The notes under the pieces: generated by a model
Told to the model about the DNA's origin: nothing
The model's input: the letters and a program-made list of their open reading frames with translations, nothing else
Database searches by the model: none
Part shown: piece by piece, positions 1 to 9,205 of the stretch
How the letters are laid out: the number at the start of each line of letters is the position of its first letter
How positions within the stretch are numbered: position 1 is the first letter of the stretch
Source: Micromonospora sp. PLK6-60
GTDB taxonomy: Bacteria > Actinomycetota > Actinomycetes > Mycobacteriales > Micromonosporaceae
Reading direction: 5' to 3'
NCBI RefSeq assembly: GCF_019890675.1
Contig: NZ_JAIOAA010000001.1
Span: 654,603 to 718,602 of the forward strand
Length of the DNA: 64,000 nt
Translations under genes and position numbers: made by a program

Positions 1-1
1 C

Positions 2-3000
2 CCCCTCGCGGTGGGCGCCACCTTCGGCTTCTTCGAGAGCCCGTGCGAACAGGCGCCCGAGGTGCCGGCGCACCGGCCGGGCGCCCCGAACGGCGCGGAG
101 CCGGCGCCGTCCGGCCCGGCGGAGCAGCCGCGGACCGTCGACGGTGGCGAGGCGGTGCCCGAGCTGCTGCGCCGGATCGCCGCCGAACGGGCCGAGTTGC
201 CGGTCGACCTGGTCACCATGGACAGCCGCCTGCTCGACGACCTGCACCTGAGCTCGATCACCGTGGGCCAGGTGGTCAACACGGTCGCCCAGCGGATCGG
301 CATCGAGCCGAGCGTGACCCCGACCAACTTCGCCACCGCGACCCTGGGCGAGCTGGCCGAGACCCTCGAAGGGCTGCGCGGCTCGGCGGCGGGGGACGCC
401 ACGACCACCACGACGGCGGCGGCGCCGGTGGTGACCGGCGCGGCCGACTGGGTCCGGGCCTGGCGGATCGACCTCGACGAGCGCGCCGCGCCGGAGGCCG
501 CCGGGTCCGAGGACCGCGGCGCCTGGAAGGTGTACGCGCCCAGCGGGGAGGGCTTCGCCGGGGCGCTGCGCACAGCGCTCGAAGGGGCCGGGGTCGGCAC
601 CGGCATCCTCGTCGTGCTGCCGGCCGACTGCGGCGAGGCCGACCTGGGCATGGCGCTGACCGGCGCCCGGACCGCGGCCACCGAGGCGGACGGCCGGTTC
701 GTGCTCGTCCAGCACGGCCGCGGCGCCGCCGGCCTGGCCAAGACCCTGCGCCTGGAGGCGCCCGGGGTGCGCACCACCGTGGTGCACACCGCCCCGGAGC
801 CCGGCGCGGTGAACCGGATCGTCGCGGACGTCGCGGCCACCACCGGATTCTCCGAGGTCTGGTACGCCGACGACGGCACCCGGCGGGTGCCGGTGCTGCG
901 GCCACTGCCGATCCGGGCCGGACGGACCGAGGCGGTGCTGGGCTCCGACGACGTCCTGCTGGTCACCGGCGGCGGCAAGGGCATCACCGCCGAGTGCGCG
1001 CTCGCCGTCGCCACGGACAGCGGCGCCCGGCTGGCCCTGCTCGGCCGCTCCGACCCGGCGGCCGACGCCGAGCTGACCGCCAACCTGTCCCGGTTCGCCG
1101 AGCACGACGTCACCGTCGCCTACGAGCGGGCCGACGTCACCGACCCCGACCAGGTCAAGGCGGCGGTCGAGAAGCTCACCGAACGGCTGGGCGGCCCGGT
1201 CACCGCCGTGCTGCACGGCTCCGGACGCAACGAGCCCGCCGCCCTCACCGCGGTACACGCCGACACGCTGCGGGACACGCTCGCGCCCAAGGTCGACGGC
1301 CTGCGGCACGTGCTGGCCGCCGTCGACACCGACCGGCTGCGCCTGCTGGTGGCGCTGGGCAGCATCATCGGCCGGGCCGGCCTGCGCGGCGAGGCGCACT
1401 ACTCGGTCGCCAACGAGTGGCTGGAGGACCTGGTCACCCGCTTCGGCGCCGAGCACCCCGAGTGCCGCACCCTGGTCCTCGAATGGTCCGTCTGGTCCGG
1501 CGTCGGCATGGGCGAGCGGCTGTCGGTGGTCGAGGGGCTGAACCGCCAGGGCATCACCCCGATCACACCGGACCAGGGCCTGACAATGCTGCGGCGGCTG
1601 CTGGCCGACCCCGAGACGCCGTCCACGGTGGTCATCAGCGGGCGTACCGGCGAGATCGACACCGTCGAGCGCGACGGCGGGCCGTTGCCGCTGCTGCGCT
1701 TCGTGGACCGGCCGCTGGTCCGCTACCACGACGTCGAACTGGTCGTCGAGACCGACCTGAACGCCGGCACCGATCCGTACCTCAGCGACCACCTGCTCGA
1801 CGGCAACCTGCTCTTCCCCGCCGTGCTGGGCATGGAGGCGATGACGCAGGTCACCGCCGCGCTGACCGGGTGGACCGCACCGCCGACGATCACCGACGCG
1901 GTGTTCGACCGGCCGATCGTCGTGCCGCCGGACGGGTCCGTCACCATCCGCGTCGCCGCGGTTCGCACCGACGACGACGCGGTGGACGTGGTCATCCGCA
2001 GCGCCGAGACCGGCTTCACGGCCGACCACTTCCGCGCCCGGCTGCGCCAGACCGGGGACGGCGCGTCCGACGGGCCGCCCGAGCAGGTCGCCGAGGACCT
2101 GCCGCCGGTGCCGCTGGACCCGGCCGCCGAGCTCTACGGCGACCTGCTGTTCCAGGGCGACCGGTTCCAGCGGCTACGCGGCTACCGGCGGGCCGCGGCC
2201 CGCGACGTGGACGCCGTGGTCGAGGCACTCCCCCGCACCGGCTGGTTCGCCGGTTTCCTCCCCGGTGAGCTGCTGCTCGGCGATCCCGGCGTACGGGACG
2301 CGCTGATGCACGGCAACCAGGTCTGCGTGCCGGACGCCACCCTGCTGCCGGTCCGCATCGACCGGATCGAGCCGGCCGGCGACCGGCTGTCGCAGGAGGG
2401 CGAACTGCGCTACTGCGCGACCGAGCGCAGCCGCGACGGCGACACCTACGTCTACGACATCGCGCTGCGCGACGCCACCGGCGCGGTCGTCGAGCGCTGG
2501 TCCGGCCTGCACCTGCGCGCGGTGCGCAAGCGGGACGGCCAGGGACCGTGGCCGCCGGCGCTGCTCGGCTCCTACCTGGAGCGCGGGCTCGGCGAGGTGG
2601 CGGGGATCCGCGCGGCGGTGGTGGTGGAGCCGGACGAGCCGGGCGACGAGACCGGCGACGAGGTCAGCACGCGCCGCCGGCGTACCAGCCGGGCCGCCGG
2701 CCGGGCGCTCGGCCAGCCGGTCGAGATGCGGCACCGCGCCGACGGGCGACCCGAGATCGCCGGCCGGTCGATCAGCGCGGCCCACGGCGCCGGGCTCACC
2801 CTCGCGGTGGTCGCCAGCGGCGCGCTCGGCTGCGACCTCGAACCGGTCGCGCCCCGGGCCGCGCAGGAGTGGCAGCAGCTGCTCGGCCGGCACCAGCCGC
2901 TGGCCGACCAGATCGCCTCGGCGCACGCCGAGCCGCCCGACCTCGCCGGCACCCGGGTCTGGGCGGCCACCGAGTGCCTGCGCAAGGCCGGATTCTCGGC

Positions 3001-3139
3001 CGACGCGCCGCTCACGCTCGGCTCGGCCGACCGGCCCGGCTGGGTTGTCCTGACCTCCGGCGAGACCCGCATCGGCGTGCTGGCCACGACCGTACGCGGC
3101 TCCGACGCGCCGGTGGTGTTCGCAGTACTCGCGGAATGA
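2..3139 (+). CDS. pksE: Enediyne iterative polyketide synthase (PksE), C-terminal part
   Basis: The reading frame is open from the window edge, so the KS and AT domains lie upstream; only the last ~1045 residues are visible. In order: an ACP whose phosphopantetheine serine sits in LLDDLHLSSITVG (about residue 75), a ketoreductase with VTGGGKGI and YSVANEW (about 315-475), a dehydratase with HLLDGNLLFP (about 595), and a C-terminal phosphopantetheinyl transferase with CDLEPV and WAATECLRKAG. ACP-KR-DH-PPTase is the hallmark layout of enediyne PKSs, which make the linear polyene precursor. The stop at 3137 is followed after 9 bases by the thioesterase gene, as in other warhead cassettes. Family assignment is firm; product class within enediynes is not readable here. 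Confidence 0.95.
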   Translation, partial: PLAVGATFGFFESPCEQAPEVPAHRPGAPNGAEPAPSGPAEQPRTVDGGEAVPELLRRIAAERAELPVDLVTMDSRLLDDLHLSSITVGQVVNTVAQRIGIEPSVTPTNFATATLGELAETLEGLRGSAAGDATTTTTAAAPVVTGAADWVRAWRIDLDERAAPEAAGSEDRGAWKVYAPSGEGFAGALRTALEGAGVGTGILVVLPADCGEADLGMALTGARTAATEADGRFVLVQHGRGAAGLAKTLRLEAPGVRTTVVHTAPEPGAVNRIVADVAATTGFSEVWYADDGTRRVPVLRPLPIRAGRTEAVLGSDDVLLVTGGGKGITAECALAVATDSGARLALLGRSDPAADAELTANLSRFAEHDVTVAYERADVTDPDQVKAAVEKLTERLGGPVTAVLHGSGRNEPAALTAVHADTLRDTLAPKVDGLRHVLAAVDTDRLRLLVALGSIIGRAGLRGEAHYSVANEWLEDLVTRFGAEHPECRTLVLEWSVWSGVGMGERLSVVEGLNRQGITPITPDQGLTMLRRLLADPETPSTVVISGRTGEIDTVERDGGPLPLLRFVDRPLVRYHDVELVVETDLNAGTDPYLSDHLLDGNLLFPAVLGMEAMTQVTAALTGWTAPPTITDAVFDRPIVVPPDGSVTIRVAAVRTDDDAVDVVIRSAETGFTADHFRARLRQTGDGASDGPPEQVAEDLPPVPLDPAAELYGDLLFQGDRFQRLRGYRRAAARDVDAVVEALPRTGWFAGFLPGELLLGDPGVRDALMHGNQVCVPDATLLPVRIDRIEPAGDRLSQEGELRYCATERSRDGDTYVYDIALRDATGAVVERWSGLHLRAVRKRDGQGPWPPALLGSYLERGLGEVAGIRAAVVVEPDEPGDETGDEVSTRRRRTSRAAGRALGQPVEMRHRADGRPEIAGRSISAAHGAGLTLAVVASGALGCDLEPVAPRAAQEWQQLLGRHQPLADQIASAHAEPPDLAGTRVWAATECLRKAGFSADAPLTLGSADRPGWVVLTSGETRIGVLATTVRGSDAPVVFAVLAE

Positions 3140-3148
3140 GTGGGTGAC

Positions 3149-3598
3149 ATGAACGACTACTTCGAGTACCGACACGTCGTGGGCTTCGAGGAGACCAACC
3201 TCGTCGGCAACGTCTACTACGTCAACTACCTGCGCTGGCAGGGCCGGGCCCGGGAGTTGTTCCTCAAGGAGCGGGCCCCCGAGGTGCTGGTCGACATGCG
3301 CGACGACCTCAAGCTCTTCACGCTCAAGGTGGACTGCGAGTTCTACGCCGAGATCACCGCCTTCGACGAGGTCTCCATCCGGATGCGGCTGCTCGAGCTG
3401 GGCCAGACCCAGCTCCAGTTCGGCTTCGACTACGTACGGCTGGACGCCGGCGGCGGTGAGACGCTGGTGGCGCGGGGGATGCAGCGGGTGGCGTGCATGC
3501 GCGGCCCGAACACCCGGACCGTGCCGGCGCGGGTACCGGACCCGCTCGTGCGGGCGCTCGAGCCGTACACCCTCGTGCCGGTGCGGGCGCGGTCATGA
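3149..3598 (+). CDS. Enediyne hot-dog thioesterase (E10/CalE7/TebC type)
   Basis: A 149-residue single hot-dog domain protein. Residues 20-38 carry the signature GNVYYVNYLRWQGR, shared by CalE7, DynE7 and SgcE10, which hydrolyse the ACP-bound polyene made by PksE and release a heptaene or methyl hexaenone. I chose the ATG at 3149; a GTG at 3140 would add only three residues and directly follows the PKS stop. Its end overlaps the next start in an ATGA, so it is translationally coupled to the flavin reductase. Acts in the cytoplasm with PksE. Confidence 0.93.
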   Translation: MNDYFEYRHVVGFEETNLVGNVYYVNYLRWQGRARELFLKERAPEVLVDMRDDLKLFTLKVDCEFYAEITAFDEVSIRMRLLELGQTQLQFGFDYVRLDAGGGETLVARGMQRVACMRGPNTRTVPARVPDPLVRALEPYTLVPVRARS

Positions 3599-4107
3599 CC
3601 AGCGTGCGGGCCGACCTCGCGGTGACCGACGTGCAGGACACCACCCTGCTGCGGCGGACGTTCGGCGCCTTCTGCACCGGCGTCACCGTCCTCACCGTCG
3701 GCGGGGAGCAGCCGCGGGGCATGACGGCGAACAGCTTCACCGCGGTGTCGCTGGACCCGCCCCTCGTGCTGGTCTGCGTCGCGCGTGACGCCGTCATGCA
3801 CGACGCGCTGCTGCGGGCCGGCGCGTTCGGCGTCTCGGTGCTGAGCGCCGGCCAGGAGCGGGTGGCCCGGCACTTCGCCGGCCGGCGGCCCCTCGGCGCC
3901 GAGCAGTTCGCCCTCGTCGACACCGAGACCGGCGAGCACTCCGGCGCTCCGCTGATCGCCGGCGCGGCGGCACAGCTGGAGTGCGCGCTGTGGAAGACCT
4001 ACGACGGGGGCGACCACACCATCTTCGTCGGCCGGCTGCTGGCCATCTCCGGCACCGCCGACGACGACGTGCTGATCTTCCTGCGCGGCTGCTTCGGGAG
4101 GGCATGA
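3595..4107 (+). CDS. Flavin reductase-like protein (enediyne E6 type)
   Basis: A 170-residue flavin reductase-like (split-barrel) protein with the family pattern FGAFCTGVTVLTV near residue 22 and GMTANSFTAVSLDPP near residue 42. Such proteins supply reduced FMN/FAD to partner monooxygenases. Start ATG at 3595 overlaps the thioesterase stop (ATGA), and its own stop overlaps the P450 start, so E10-E6-E7 form one translational unit. By position and family it matches SgcE6 of the C-1027 cluster; the partner oxygenase is not identifiable from sequence. Confidence 0.88.
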   Translation: MTSVRADLAVTDVQDTTLLRRTFGAFCTGVTVLTVGGEQPRGMTANSFTAVSLDPPLVLVCVARDAVMHDALLRAGAFGVSVLSAGQERVARHFAGRRPLGAEQFALVDTETGEHSGAPLIAGAAAQLECALWKTYDGGDHTIFVGRLLAISGTADDDVLIFLRGCFGRA

Positions 4108-5468
4108 TGGCCATCACCACCACGAGGTCCACCGCCCGCACCCCACCGGGCCCCTCCCGCGCCGCCGCCGTCAGCATGCTGATGCTGATGAACCGGGACC
4201 GGCTGGCCATGATGACCGGCGCGGCGCGGCGCTACGGTGACGCGTCCCGCCTGCCGGTGGGACACAAGACGCTCTACTTCTTCAACCACCCCGGCCACGC
4301 CAAGCACGTGCTGGCCGACAACGCGGCGAACTACCGCAAGGGGATCGGTCTCGTGCACGCCCGCCGTGCGCTCGGCGACGGCCTGCTGACCAGCGAGGGC
4401 GAGCTGTGGCGGGAACAGCGCAAGATCATCCAACCGGCGTTCCAAAGCCGGCGGGTCGCCCAGCAGGCCGACGCGATCGCGGCCGAGGGCGCCCGGCTGG
4501 TGGACCGGCTGCACGGCCGGGTCGGCGCCGGGCCGGTGAACCTGGTCGACGAGCTCACCTCGCTGACGCTGGGCGTGCTCGGGCGTACGCTGCTCGACGC
4601 CGACCTGCACGCGTTCGCCGGCATCGGCAGCGACTTCAGCGCCGTGCAGGACCAGGCGATGTTCGAGCTGGCCACACTCAGCATGGTGCCGATGTGGATT
4701 CCGCTGCCGCACCAGGTGCGGTTCCGGCGGGCCCGGCGGCGGCTGGGGCGGGTGGTGGACCGGCTGGTGGCCGAGTCACGCGGCCGGGCCGACGGCACCG
4801 ACGACCTGCTGTCGCGGCTGGTGGAGTCGACCGGCCGCGAGGCCGATCCGCGGGTCGGGCAGGCCCGGCTGCGCGACGAGCTGGTCACCCTGCTGCTGGC
4901 CGGGCACGAGACGACGGCCAGCACGTTGAGCTGGACCCTGCACCTGCTCGACCGGCACCCGGCGGTGTGGGAACGGGTGCACGCCGAGGCGGTCGAGACG
5001 CTCGGCGACCGGCTGCCCGGCTATGCGGACCTGTCCCGGCTCACCTACACCAACGCGGTGATCCAGGAGGCCATGCGCCTGTACCCGCCGGTGTGGCTGC
5101 TGCCCCGGCTGGCGGTGCACTCCGACGTGGTCGGCGGCTACCGGGTGCCGGCCGGGGCGGACGTGCTGATCTCGCCGTACACGCTGCACCGCGACCGGCG
5201 GTTCTGGGACCGGCCGGACCAGTTCGAGCCGGACCGGTTCGCCCCCGGCGCGAGCACCGACCGGCCGCGCTACGCCTACATCCCGTTCGGCGCCGGCCCC
5301 CGGTTCTGCGTCGGCAACAACCTGGGCATGCTGGAGGCCGTGCTCGTGCTGGCCATGCTCTGCCGTGACCTCCGCCTGACCGGCGTGCCCGGCCGGCCGG
5401 TCGTCGCCGAGCCGATGCTCTCCCTGCGCATCCGCGGCGGCCTGCCGGTGACCGTGCACCGCGCCTGA
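4104..5468 (+). CDS. Cytochrome P450 (enediyne E7 type)
   Basis: A 454-residue P450. The I-helix oxygen-activation motif reads LLLAGHETTAS, the K-helix ExxR is EAMR, and the heme loop is FGAGPRFCVG with the cysteine ligand intact, so it should be catalytically active rather than a glycosyltransferase auxiliary protein. Two in-frame ATGs (4104, 4107) overlap the stop of the preceding gene; either is possible. The I-helix and heme loop resemble the CYP102/CYP110-like bacterial group. Context (after E6) suggests oxidative tailoring of the enediyne core; the substrate cannot be inferred. Confidence 0.92.
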   Translation: MMAITTTRSTARTPPGPSRAAAVSMLMLMNRDRLAMMTGAARRYGDASRLPVGHKTLYFFNHPGHAKHVLADNAANYRKGIGLVHARRALGDGLLTSEGELWREQRKIIQPAFQSRRVAQQADAIAAEGARLVDRLHGRVGAGPVNLVDELTSLTLGVLGRTLLDADLHAFAGIGSDFSAVQDQAMFELATLSMVPMWIPLPHQVRFRRARRRLGRVVDRLVAESRGRADGTDDLLSRLVESTGREADPRVGQARLRDELVTLLLAGHETTASTLSWTLHLLDRHPAVWERVHAEAVETLGDRLPGYADLSRLTYTNAVIQEAMRLYPPVWLLPRLAVHSDVVGGYRVPAGADVLISPYTLHRDRRFWDRPDQFEPDRFAPGASTDRPRYAYIPFGAGPRFCVGNNLGMLEAVLVLAMLCRDLRLTGVPGRPVVAEPMLSLRIRGGLPVTVHRA

Positions 5469-5527
5469 AACGCCCGCCGGGTCGGCGGATCCGCGACCGA
5501 GAGCGCATGGCACGAGAAGCAAACCGG

Positions 5528-5564
5528 GCACCGGCGGCCGACGATGAGAGAGACCGCCGCCGGT
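5528..5564. terminator. Hairpin between P450 and unbV
   Basis: Ten-base arms (CACCGGCGGC at 5528-5537 and its complement at 5555-5564) flank a 17-base loop in the 169-base gap. It may end part of the upstream transcript or attenuate readthrough. It also argues against the GTG at 5563 as the start of the next gene, since that codon lies in the stem. Confidence 0.45.
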
Positions 5565-5637
5565 GTCCGCTCCCGGGCCGGTCAGCTCTCCGAAATCGCG
5601 CCGTGACGGTCATGCGCGTCCACGTGAAGGGGGAACC

Positions 5638-7611
5638 TTGCCAACGCGACCCGCCGGACTCGTACGCCGGCTACTGCCCTCCATCTTCGTTCTCGTGCTG
5701 GTCGGCGCGCTGTACGTGGTGGCGCGCGCCCCCTCGGCCTCGGCCGAGGATCGCGCGGCGATCGCCTCCCGCTACCAGTTCACCGAGCTGCCCATCGCGC
5801 TGCCACCCGGCCTCACCCACCGCACCGTGCGGCCGGTGAACTCAGACTACGAGCACATCCGCTCGTGGGTCTCCTCGGTCGGCGCGGCCATCGCGGTCAA
5901 CGACCTCACCGGCGCGGGCGTCGCGCAGGACCTGTGCCTGGTCGACACCCGCAGCGACTCGGTCGTCGTCACCCCGGTCCCCGGCACCGGCGACCGTTAC
6001 CAGCCGTTCGTGCTCGACCCGGCGCCGCTACCCACCGGCCCCGGCGTCGCGCCGATGGGCTGCAACCCGGGCGACTTCAACCAGGACGGCCGGATGGACC
6101 TGCTCACCTACTACTGGGGACGGACCCCGATCCTGTTCCTCAACAAGCAGAGCACTCCGGGCGGGCTGAGCACCGCCAGCTACCGGCCGACCGAACTGGT
6201 CCCCCAGGCGCCGTCACCGGACGGCACCTACCACGGTCCGTTGTGGAACACCAACGCCGTGGCGGTGGCCGACTTCGACGGCGACGGCGGCCCGGACATC
6301 GGCGTCTTCAACTACTTCCCGGACAGCGGCGTGCTCGACCCCGACTCGCCGGCCAACGTCGAGATGAACCACTCGATGTCCCGGGCCGAGAACGGCGGCG
6401 GCGCGCACATCCTGCGCTGGACCGCCGCCACCGGCGGTGACCAGCCCACGGCGAGCTACCAGGAACAGCCGGCGGCGATCGACCCGAAGCTGGCCACCGG
6501 GTGGACGCTGGGCTCCGCCTCGGCCGACCTCGACGGTGACCTGCTGCCCGAGCTGTACCTGGCCAACGACTTCGGCCACGACCACCTGCTGCACAACGTG
6601 TCCACCAACGGGCGGATCAAGTTCGCCGGCACCACCGGCCGCCGGGGCGTGGCGACGCCCAAGTCGATGGTGCTGGGCCAGGACTCCTTCAAGGGCATGT
6701 CGGTCGACTTCGGCGACCTGACCGGCACCGGACGCTTCGACATGTTCGTCAGCAACATCACCACCTCCTGGGGCATCGAGGAGAGCAACTTCCTGTGGAA
6801 GAACACCTCGACCTCGGCGGGGGACGCCGCGGCGAAGCTGCGCGCCGGGGTGGCCCCGTTCGATCAGAAGGCCGCCGACTACCACATGGCGTTCACCGGC
6901 TGGGGCTGGGACACCAAGATGGCCGACTTCGACAACAGCGGCCACCCCGCGGTCGTGCAGGCCGCCGGCTTCGTCAAGGGCGACATCAACCGCTGGCCCT
7001 GGCTCCAGGAGCTGGCGATGAGCAACGACCTGATGCTGCAGAACCCCGGCATGTGGCCGCACGCCGAACCCGGCGACGACATCTCCGGCCACGAGGCGCT
7101 GGCGTTCTGGGCCCGCGACCGCGACGGCAAGTACGTCAACGTCAGCAGCGAACTCGGCCTGGCCGTCCCGGTGCCCACCCGCGGCGTGGCGGTCGGTGAC
7201 ACCAACGGCGACGGCGGCCAGGACTTCGCGGTGGCCCGCCAGTGGGACTCCCCCGCCTACTACCGCAACGACAACCCGGGCCAGGGCGCCTTCGTCGGCC
7301 TGCGGCTGCACCGGCCCGCGCGCGGCGACGCCACCGGCGCCGCCACCACCCCGGCGTACGGCGCCCAGGTGCGGCTGACCACGGCGGACGGGCGTACCCA
7401 ACTGGCCCAGCTCGACGGCGGCGGCGGCCACAGCGGCCGGCGCAGCTTCGACGTGTTCTTCGGGCTCGGCTCCCACGGCGACCAGCCGGTCAAGGCCGAG
7501 ATCAGCTGGCGCGACCTCGACGGCGGCCGGCATGTCCAGACGCTCGACGTGACCCCGGGGTGGCACGACCTGATGCTCACCGGGCAGGCAACGGAGGTAC
7601 CGGCACGATGA
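5638..7611 (+). CDS. unbV: UnbV (E4-type) enediyne cassette protein, FG-GAP/ASPIC-UnbV
   Basis: About 657 residues. The N-terminus has a positively charged segment followed by a hydrophobic stretch (PSIFVLVLVGALYVVA), so it is exported or membrane-anchored. Several FG-GAP/calcium-loop-like repeats follow (DFNQDGRMDL, DFDGDGGPDIG, DLDGDLLPELY, DTNGDGGQDFA), and the C-terminus is an ASPIC/UnbV domain. UnbV is one of the five conserved warhead-cassette proteins; its biochemical role is unproven. I prefer the TTG at 5638 because GAAGGGGGAA lies just upstream; the GTG at 5563 lacks a ribosome site and lies in a hairpin. The stop overlaps the unbU start. Confidence 0.88.
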   Translation: MPTRPAGLVRRLLPSIFVLVLVGALYVVARAPSASAEDRAAIASRYQFTELPIALPPGLTHRTVRPVNSDYEHIRSWVSSVGAAIAVNDLTGAGVAQDLCLVDTRSDSVVVTPVPGTGDRYQPFVLDPAPLPTGPGVAPMGCNPGDFNQDGRMDLLTYYWGRTPILFLNKQSTPGGLSTASYRPTELVPQAPSPDGTYHGPLWNTNAVAVADFDGDGGPDIGVFNYFPDSGVLDPDSPANVEMNHSMSRAENGGGAHILRWTAATGGDQPTASYQEQPAAIDPKLATGWTLGSASADLDGDLLPELYLANDFGHDHLLHNVSTNGRIKFAGTTGRRGVATPKSMVLGQDSFKGMSVDFGDLTGTGRFDMFVSNITTSWGIEESNFLWKNTSTSAGDAAAKLRAGVAPFDQKAADYHMAFTGWGWDTKMADFDNSGHPAVVQAAGFVKGDINRWPWLQELAMSNDLMLQNPGMWPHAEPGDDISGHEALAFWARDRDGKYVNVSSELGLAVPVPTRGVAVGDTNGDGGQDFAVARQWDSPAYYRNDNPGQGAFVGLRLHRPARGDATGAATTPAYGAQVRLTTADGRTQLAQLDGGGGHSGRRSFDVFFGLGSHGDQPVKAEISWRDLDGGRHVQTLDVTPGWHDLMLTGQATEVPAR

Positions 7612-8630
7612 CCGACGTGATCCAGGAAAAGACGATCCGGGACCAGCGGGCCGCCGAGCGGGTGGCCCCGCAGTCCCCGGCGGTGCCGCCGGCCCGACCG
7701 CTCCCGCCTCGGGTCGACCGGACCGACCCCCGGTACAAGGCGCTGCGCAACTTCGCCATCTCGATGAGCGTGTTCAACATCCTCGGGTACACCGTGCTCG
7801 GCTTCGAGCAGCCCTGGTCGTGGCCGCTGCTCGCGCTGGCCGTCGGCTACGCCGCGGAGATCACCATCGAGCTGGTCACCGCCTGGTCGCAGGGCCGCCG
7901 GCCGGCCTTCGCCGGCCACGGCGCCTGGGGCATGTACACCTTCCTGCTGCCCACCCACATCACCGCGCTCGCCTGCAACATGCTGCTGTACGCCAACGTC
8001 CACTTCTGGCCGATCGCGTTCGCCGTGGTGGTGGCCATCGGGCAGAAGGCCGTCTTCCGCGCGCCGATCAACGGCCGGATGCGGCACTTCCTCAACCCGT
8101 CGAACTTCGGCATCACGGTGACCCTGCTGGCGTTCTCCTGGGTGAACATCGCCCCGCCGTACCACTTCACCGAGAACGTCCCGGACATGATCCGGGTGCT
8201 GGTCCCGTTCGTCATCCTGACCGCCGGCACGGTGCTCAACGCGATGCTCACCAAGAAGGTGCTGCTCATCATGGGCTGGGTCGGTGGCTTCGTGATCCAG
8301 GCGCTGGTCCGGCACTGGATCTGGGACGTGTCGCTGTGGGGCGCGCTGGTGCCCATGACCGGGGTGGCGTTCGTGCTGTTCACCAACTACATGATCACCG
8401 ACCCGGGCACCACCCCGTCGAAGGGCCGGGCGATGTTCATGTTCGGCGCCTCGGTGGCCACGGTGTACGGCGTGCTGATGGTGTTCAACGTCGTCTACAC
8501 GCTGTTCTTCGCGGTGACCATCGTCTGCGTCGCCCGGGGCGCCTACTGGTGGGTCCGGCACCTGCTCGCGCAGCGGCGGCCGGCGGCGGTCGCGGCCGGC
8601 GTGCCGGCGCTCGCCCCGGCCGGGCGGTGA
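7608..8630 (+). CDS. unbU: UnbU (E5-type) RnfD/NqrB-like membrane protein
   Basis: A 340-residue integral membrane protein with about eight hydrophobic segments after a ~45-residue polar N-terminus. It contains YMITDPGTTPSKGR, which matches the RnfD/NqrB family segment TDPxTxP near the flavinylation region, and LNPSNFGITV. UnbU is a conserved enediyne warhead-cassette member; RnfD/NqrB relatives take part in membrane electron transfer, so a redox role supporting core formation is an inference. Its ATG at 7608 overlaps the unbV stop (ATGA) and its stop overlaps the next start, so the four genes E4-E5-E8-E9 are coupled. Confidence 0.9.
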   Translation: MTDVIQEKTIRDQRAAERVAPQSPAVPPARPLPPRVDRTDPRYKALRNFAISMSVFNILGYTVLGFEQPWSWPLLALAVGYAAEITIELVTAWSQGRRPAFAGHGAWGMYTFLLPTHITALACNMLLYANVHFWPIAFAVVVAIGQKAVFRAPINGRMRHFLNPSNFGITVTLLAFSWVNIAPPYHFTENVPDMIRVLVPFVILTAGTVLNAMLTKKVLLIMGWVGGFVIQALVRHWIWDVSLWGALVPMTGVAFVLFTNYMITDPGTTPSKGRAMFMFGASVATVYGVLMVFNVVYTLFFAVTIVCVARGAYWWVRHLLAQRRPAAVAAGVPALAPAGR

Positions 8631-9205
8631 CCGCCGTGCAGCCGAGGACCGTCGAACTGGACGAGTGGGAGACGATGACCATCGAGGCGTTCGCCGACAC
8701 GGTCATCCCGGGTGAGCGCCGATTCCCGGAGGACCGCGCGATCGCCGGCGTGGCCGAGGGCGGTGGCGCGGTGACCTCGGGTGCGCTCGCCCTGCTGACG
8801 TCCGAGGAGGGCGGCTTCGCCGCCCTGCTGCCGACCCTGGTGGTCGGGCTCAACGACCACGCGCAGGCGTGGGCCGACAAGCGGGGCGTCGCGCTCGACG
8901 GCGACGTCCCGCCCTTCGTCGCGCTGGGCTTCGCCGACCGCACCCGCCTCGCCGCCGAGCTGATGGCGCCCGGGCACCCGGAGCAGGAGCTCTGGGTGCC
9001 GCTGGCCATGTTCAGCTTCATGGCCTGGGACACCGGGGCCGACCGGCACACCGTGGAGGCCCTCGCCGCCGGTCATCCGGGGCTGACCGCGATGGGGTTC
9101 GCCCCACCCGGGCCGGACGGCCTGTGGCGGTTCCCCGAGTTCTCCTACCGCCGGGAACTGGCGTCGGTGCACCCGCTCACCACGGCCAAGGGGGACCCGG
9201 CATGA
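8627..9205 (+). CDS. E8-type enediyne protein (DUF5987-like)
   Basis: 192 residues if translation starts at GTG 8627, which overlaps the unbU stop (GTGA); GTG 8636 is an alternative. The sequence has ADTVIPGERRFPEDRAIAG early and WRFPEFSYRRELASVHPL late. I recognise it as the small protein regularly found beside the E9 GMC oxidoreductase in enediyne clusters; the pattern recalls gluconate 2-dehydrogenase subunit 3-type partners of GMC enzymes. No catalytic motif is apparent. A partner or chaperone role for the GMC enzyme is inferred from the fixed gene pairing and from the overlapping stop and start. Confidence 0.78.
   Translation: MTAVQPRTVELDEWETMTIEAFADTVIPGERRFPEDRAIAGVAEGGGAVTSGALALLTSEEGGFAALLPTLVVGLNDHAQAWADKRGVALDGDVPPFVALGFADRTRLAAELMAPGHPEQELWVPLAMFSFMAWDTGADRHTVEALAAGHPGLTAMGFAPPGPDGLWRFPEFSYRRELASVHPLTTAKGDPA

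Noticed and set aside
4104..5468. P450 as the missing glycosyltransferase activator (EryCII/DesVIII-like)
   Set aside because: The heme-ligand loop FGAGPRFCVG and the I-helix Thr are intact; activators lack the cysteine. Its position fits the E7 cassette P450.
5563..5637. GTG start upstream of the chosen unbV start
   Set aside because: No ribosome-binding site, and it lies in the stem of a hairpin; the TTG at 5638 has a strong GAAGGGGGAA sequence just upstream.
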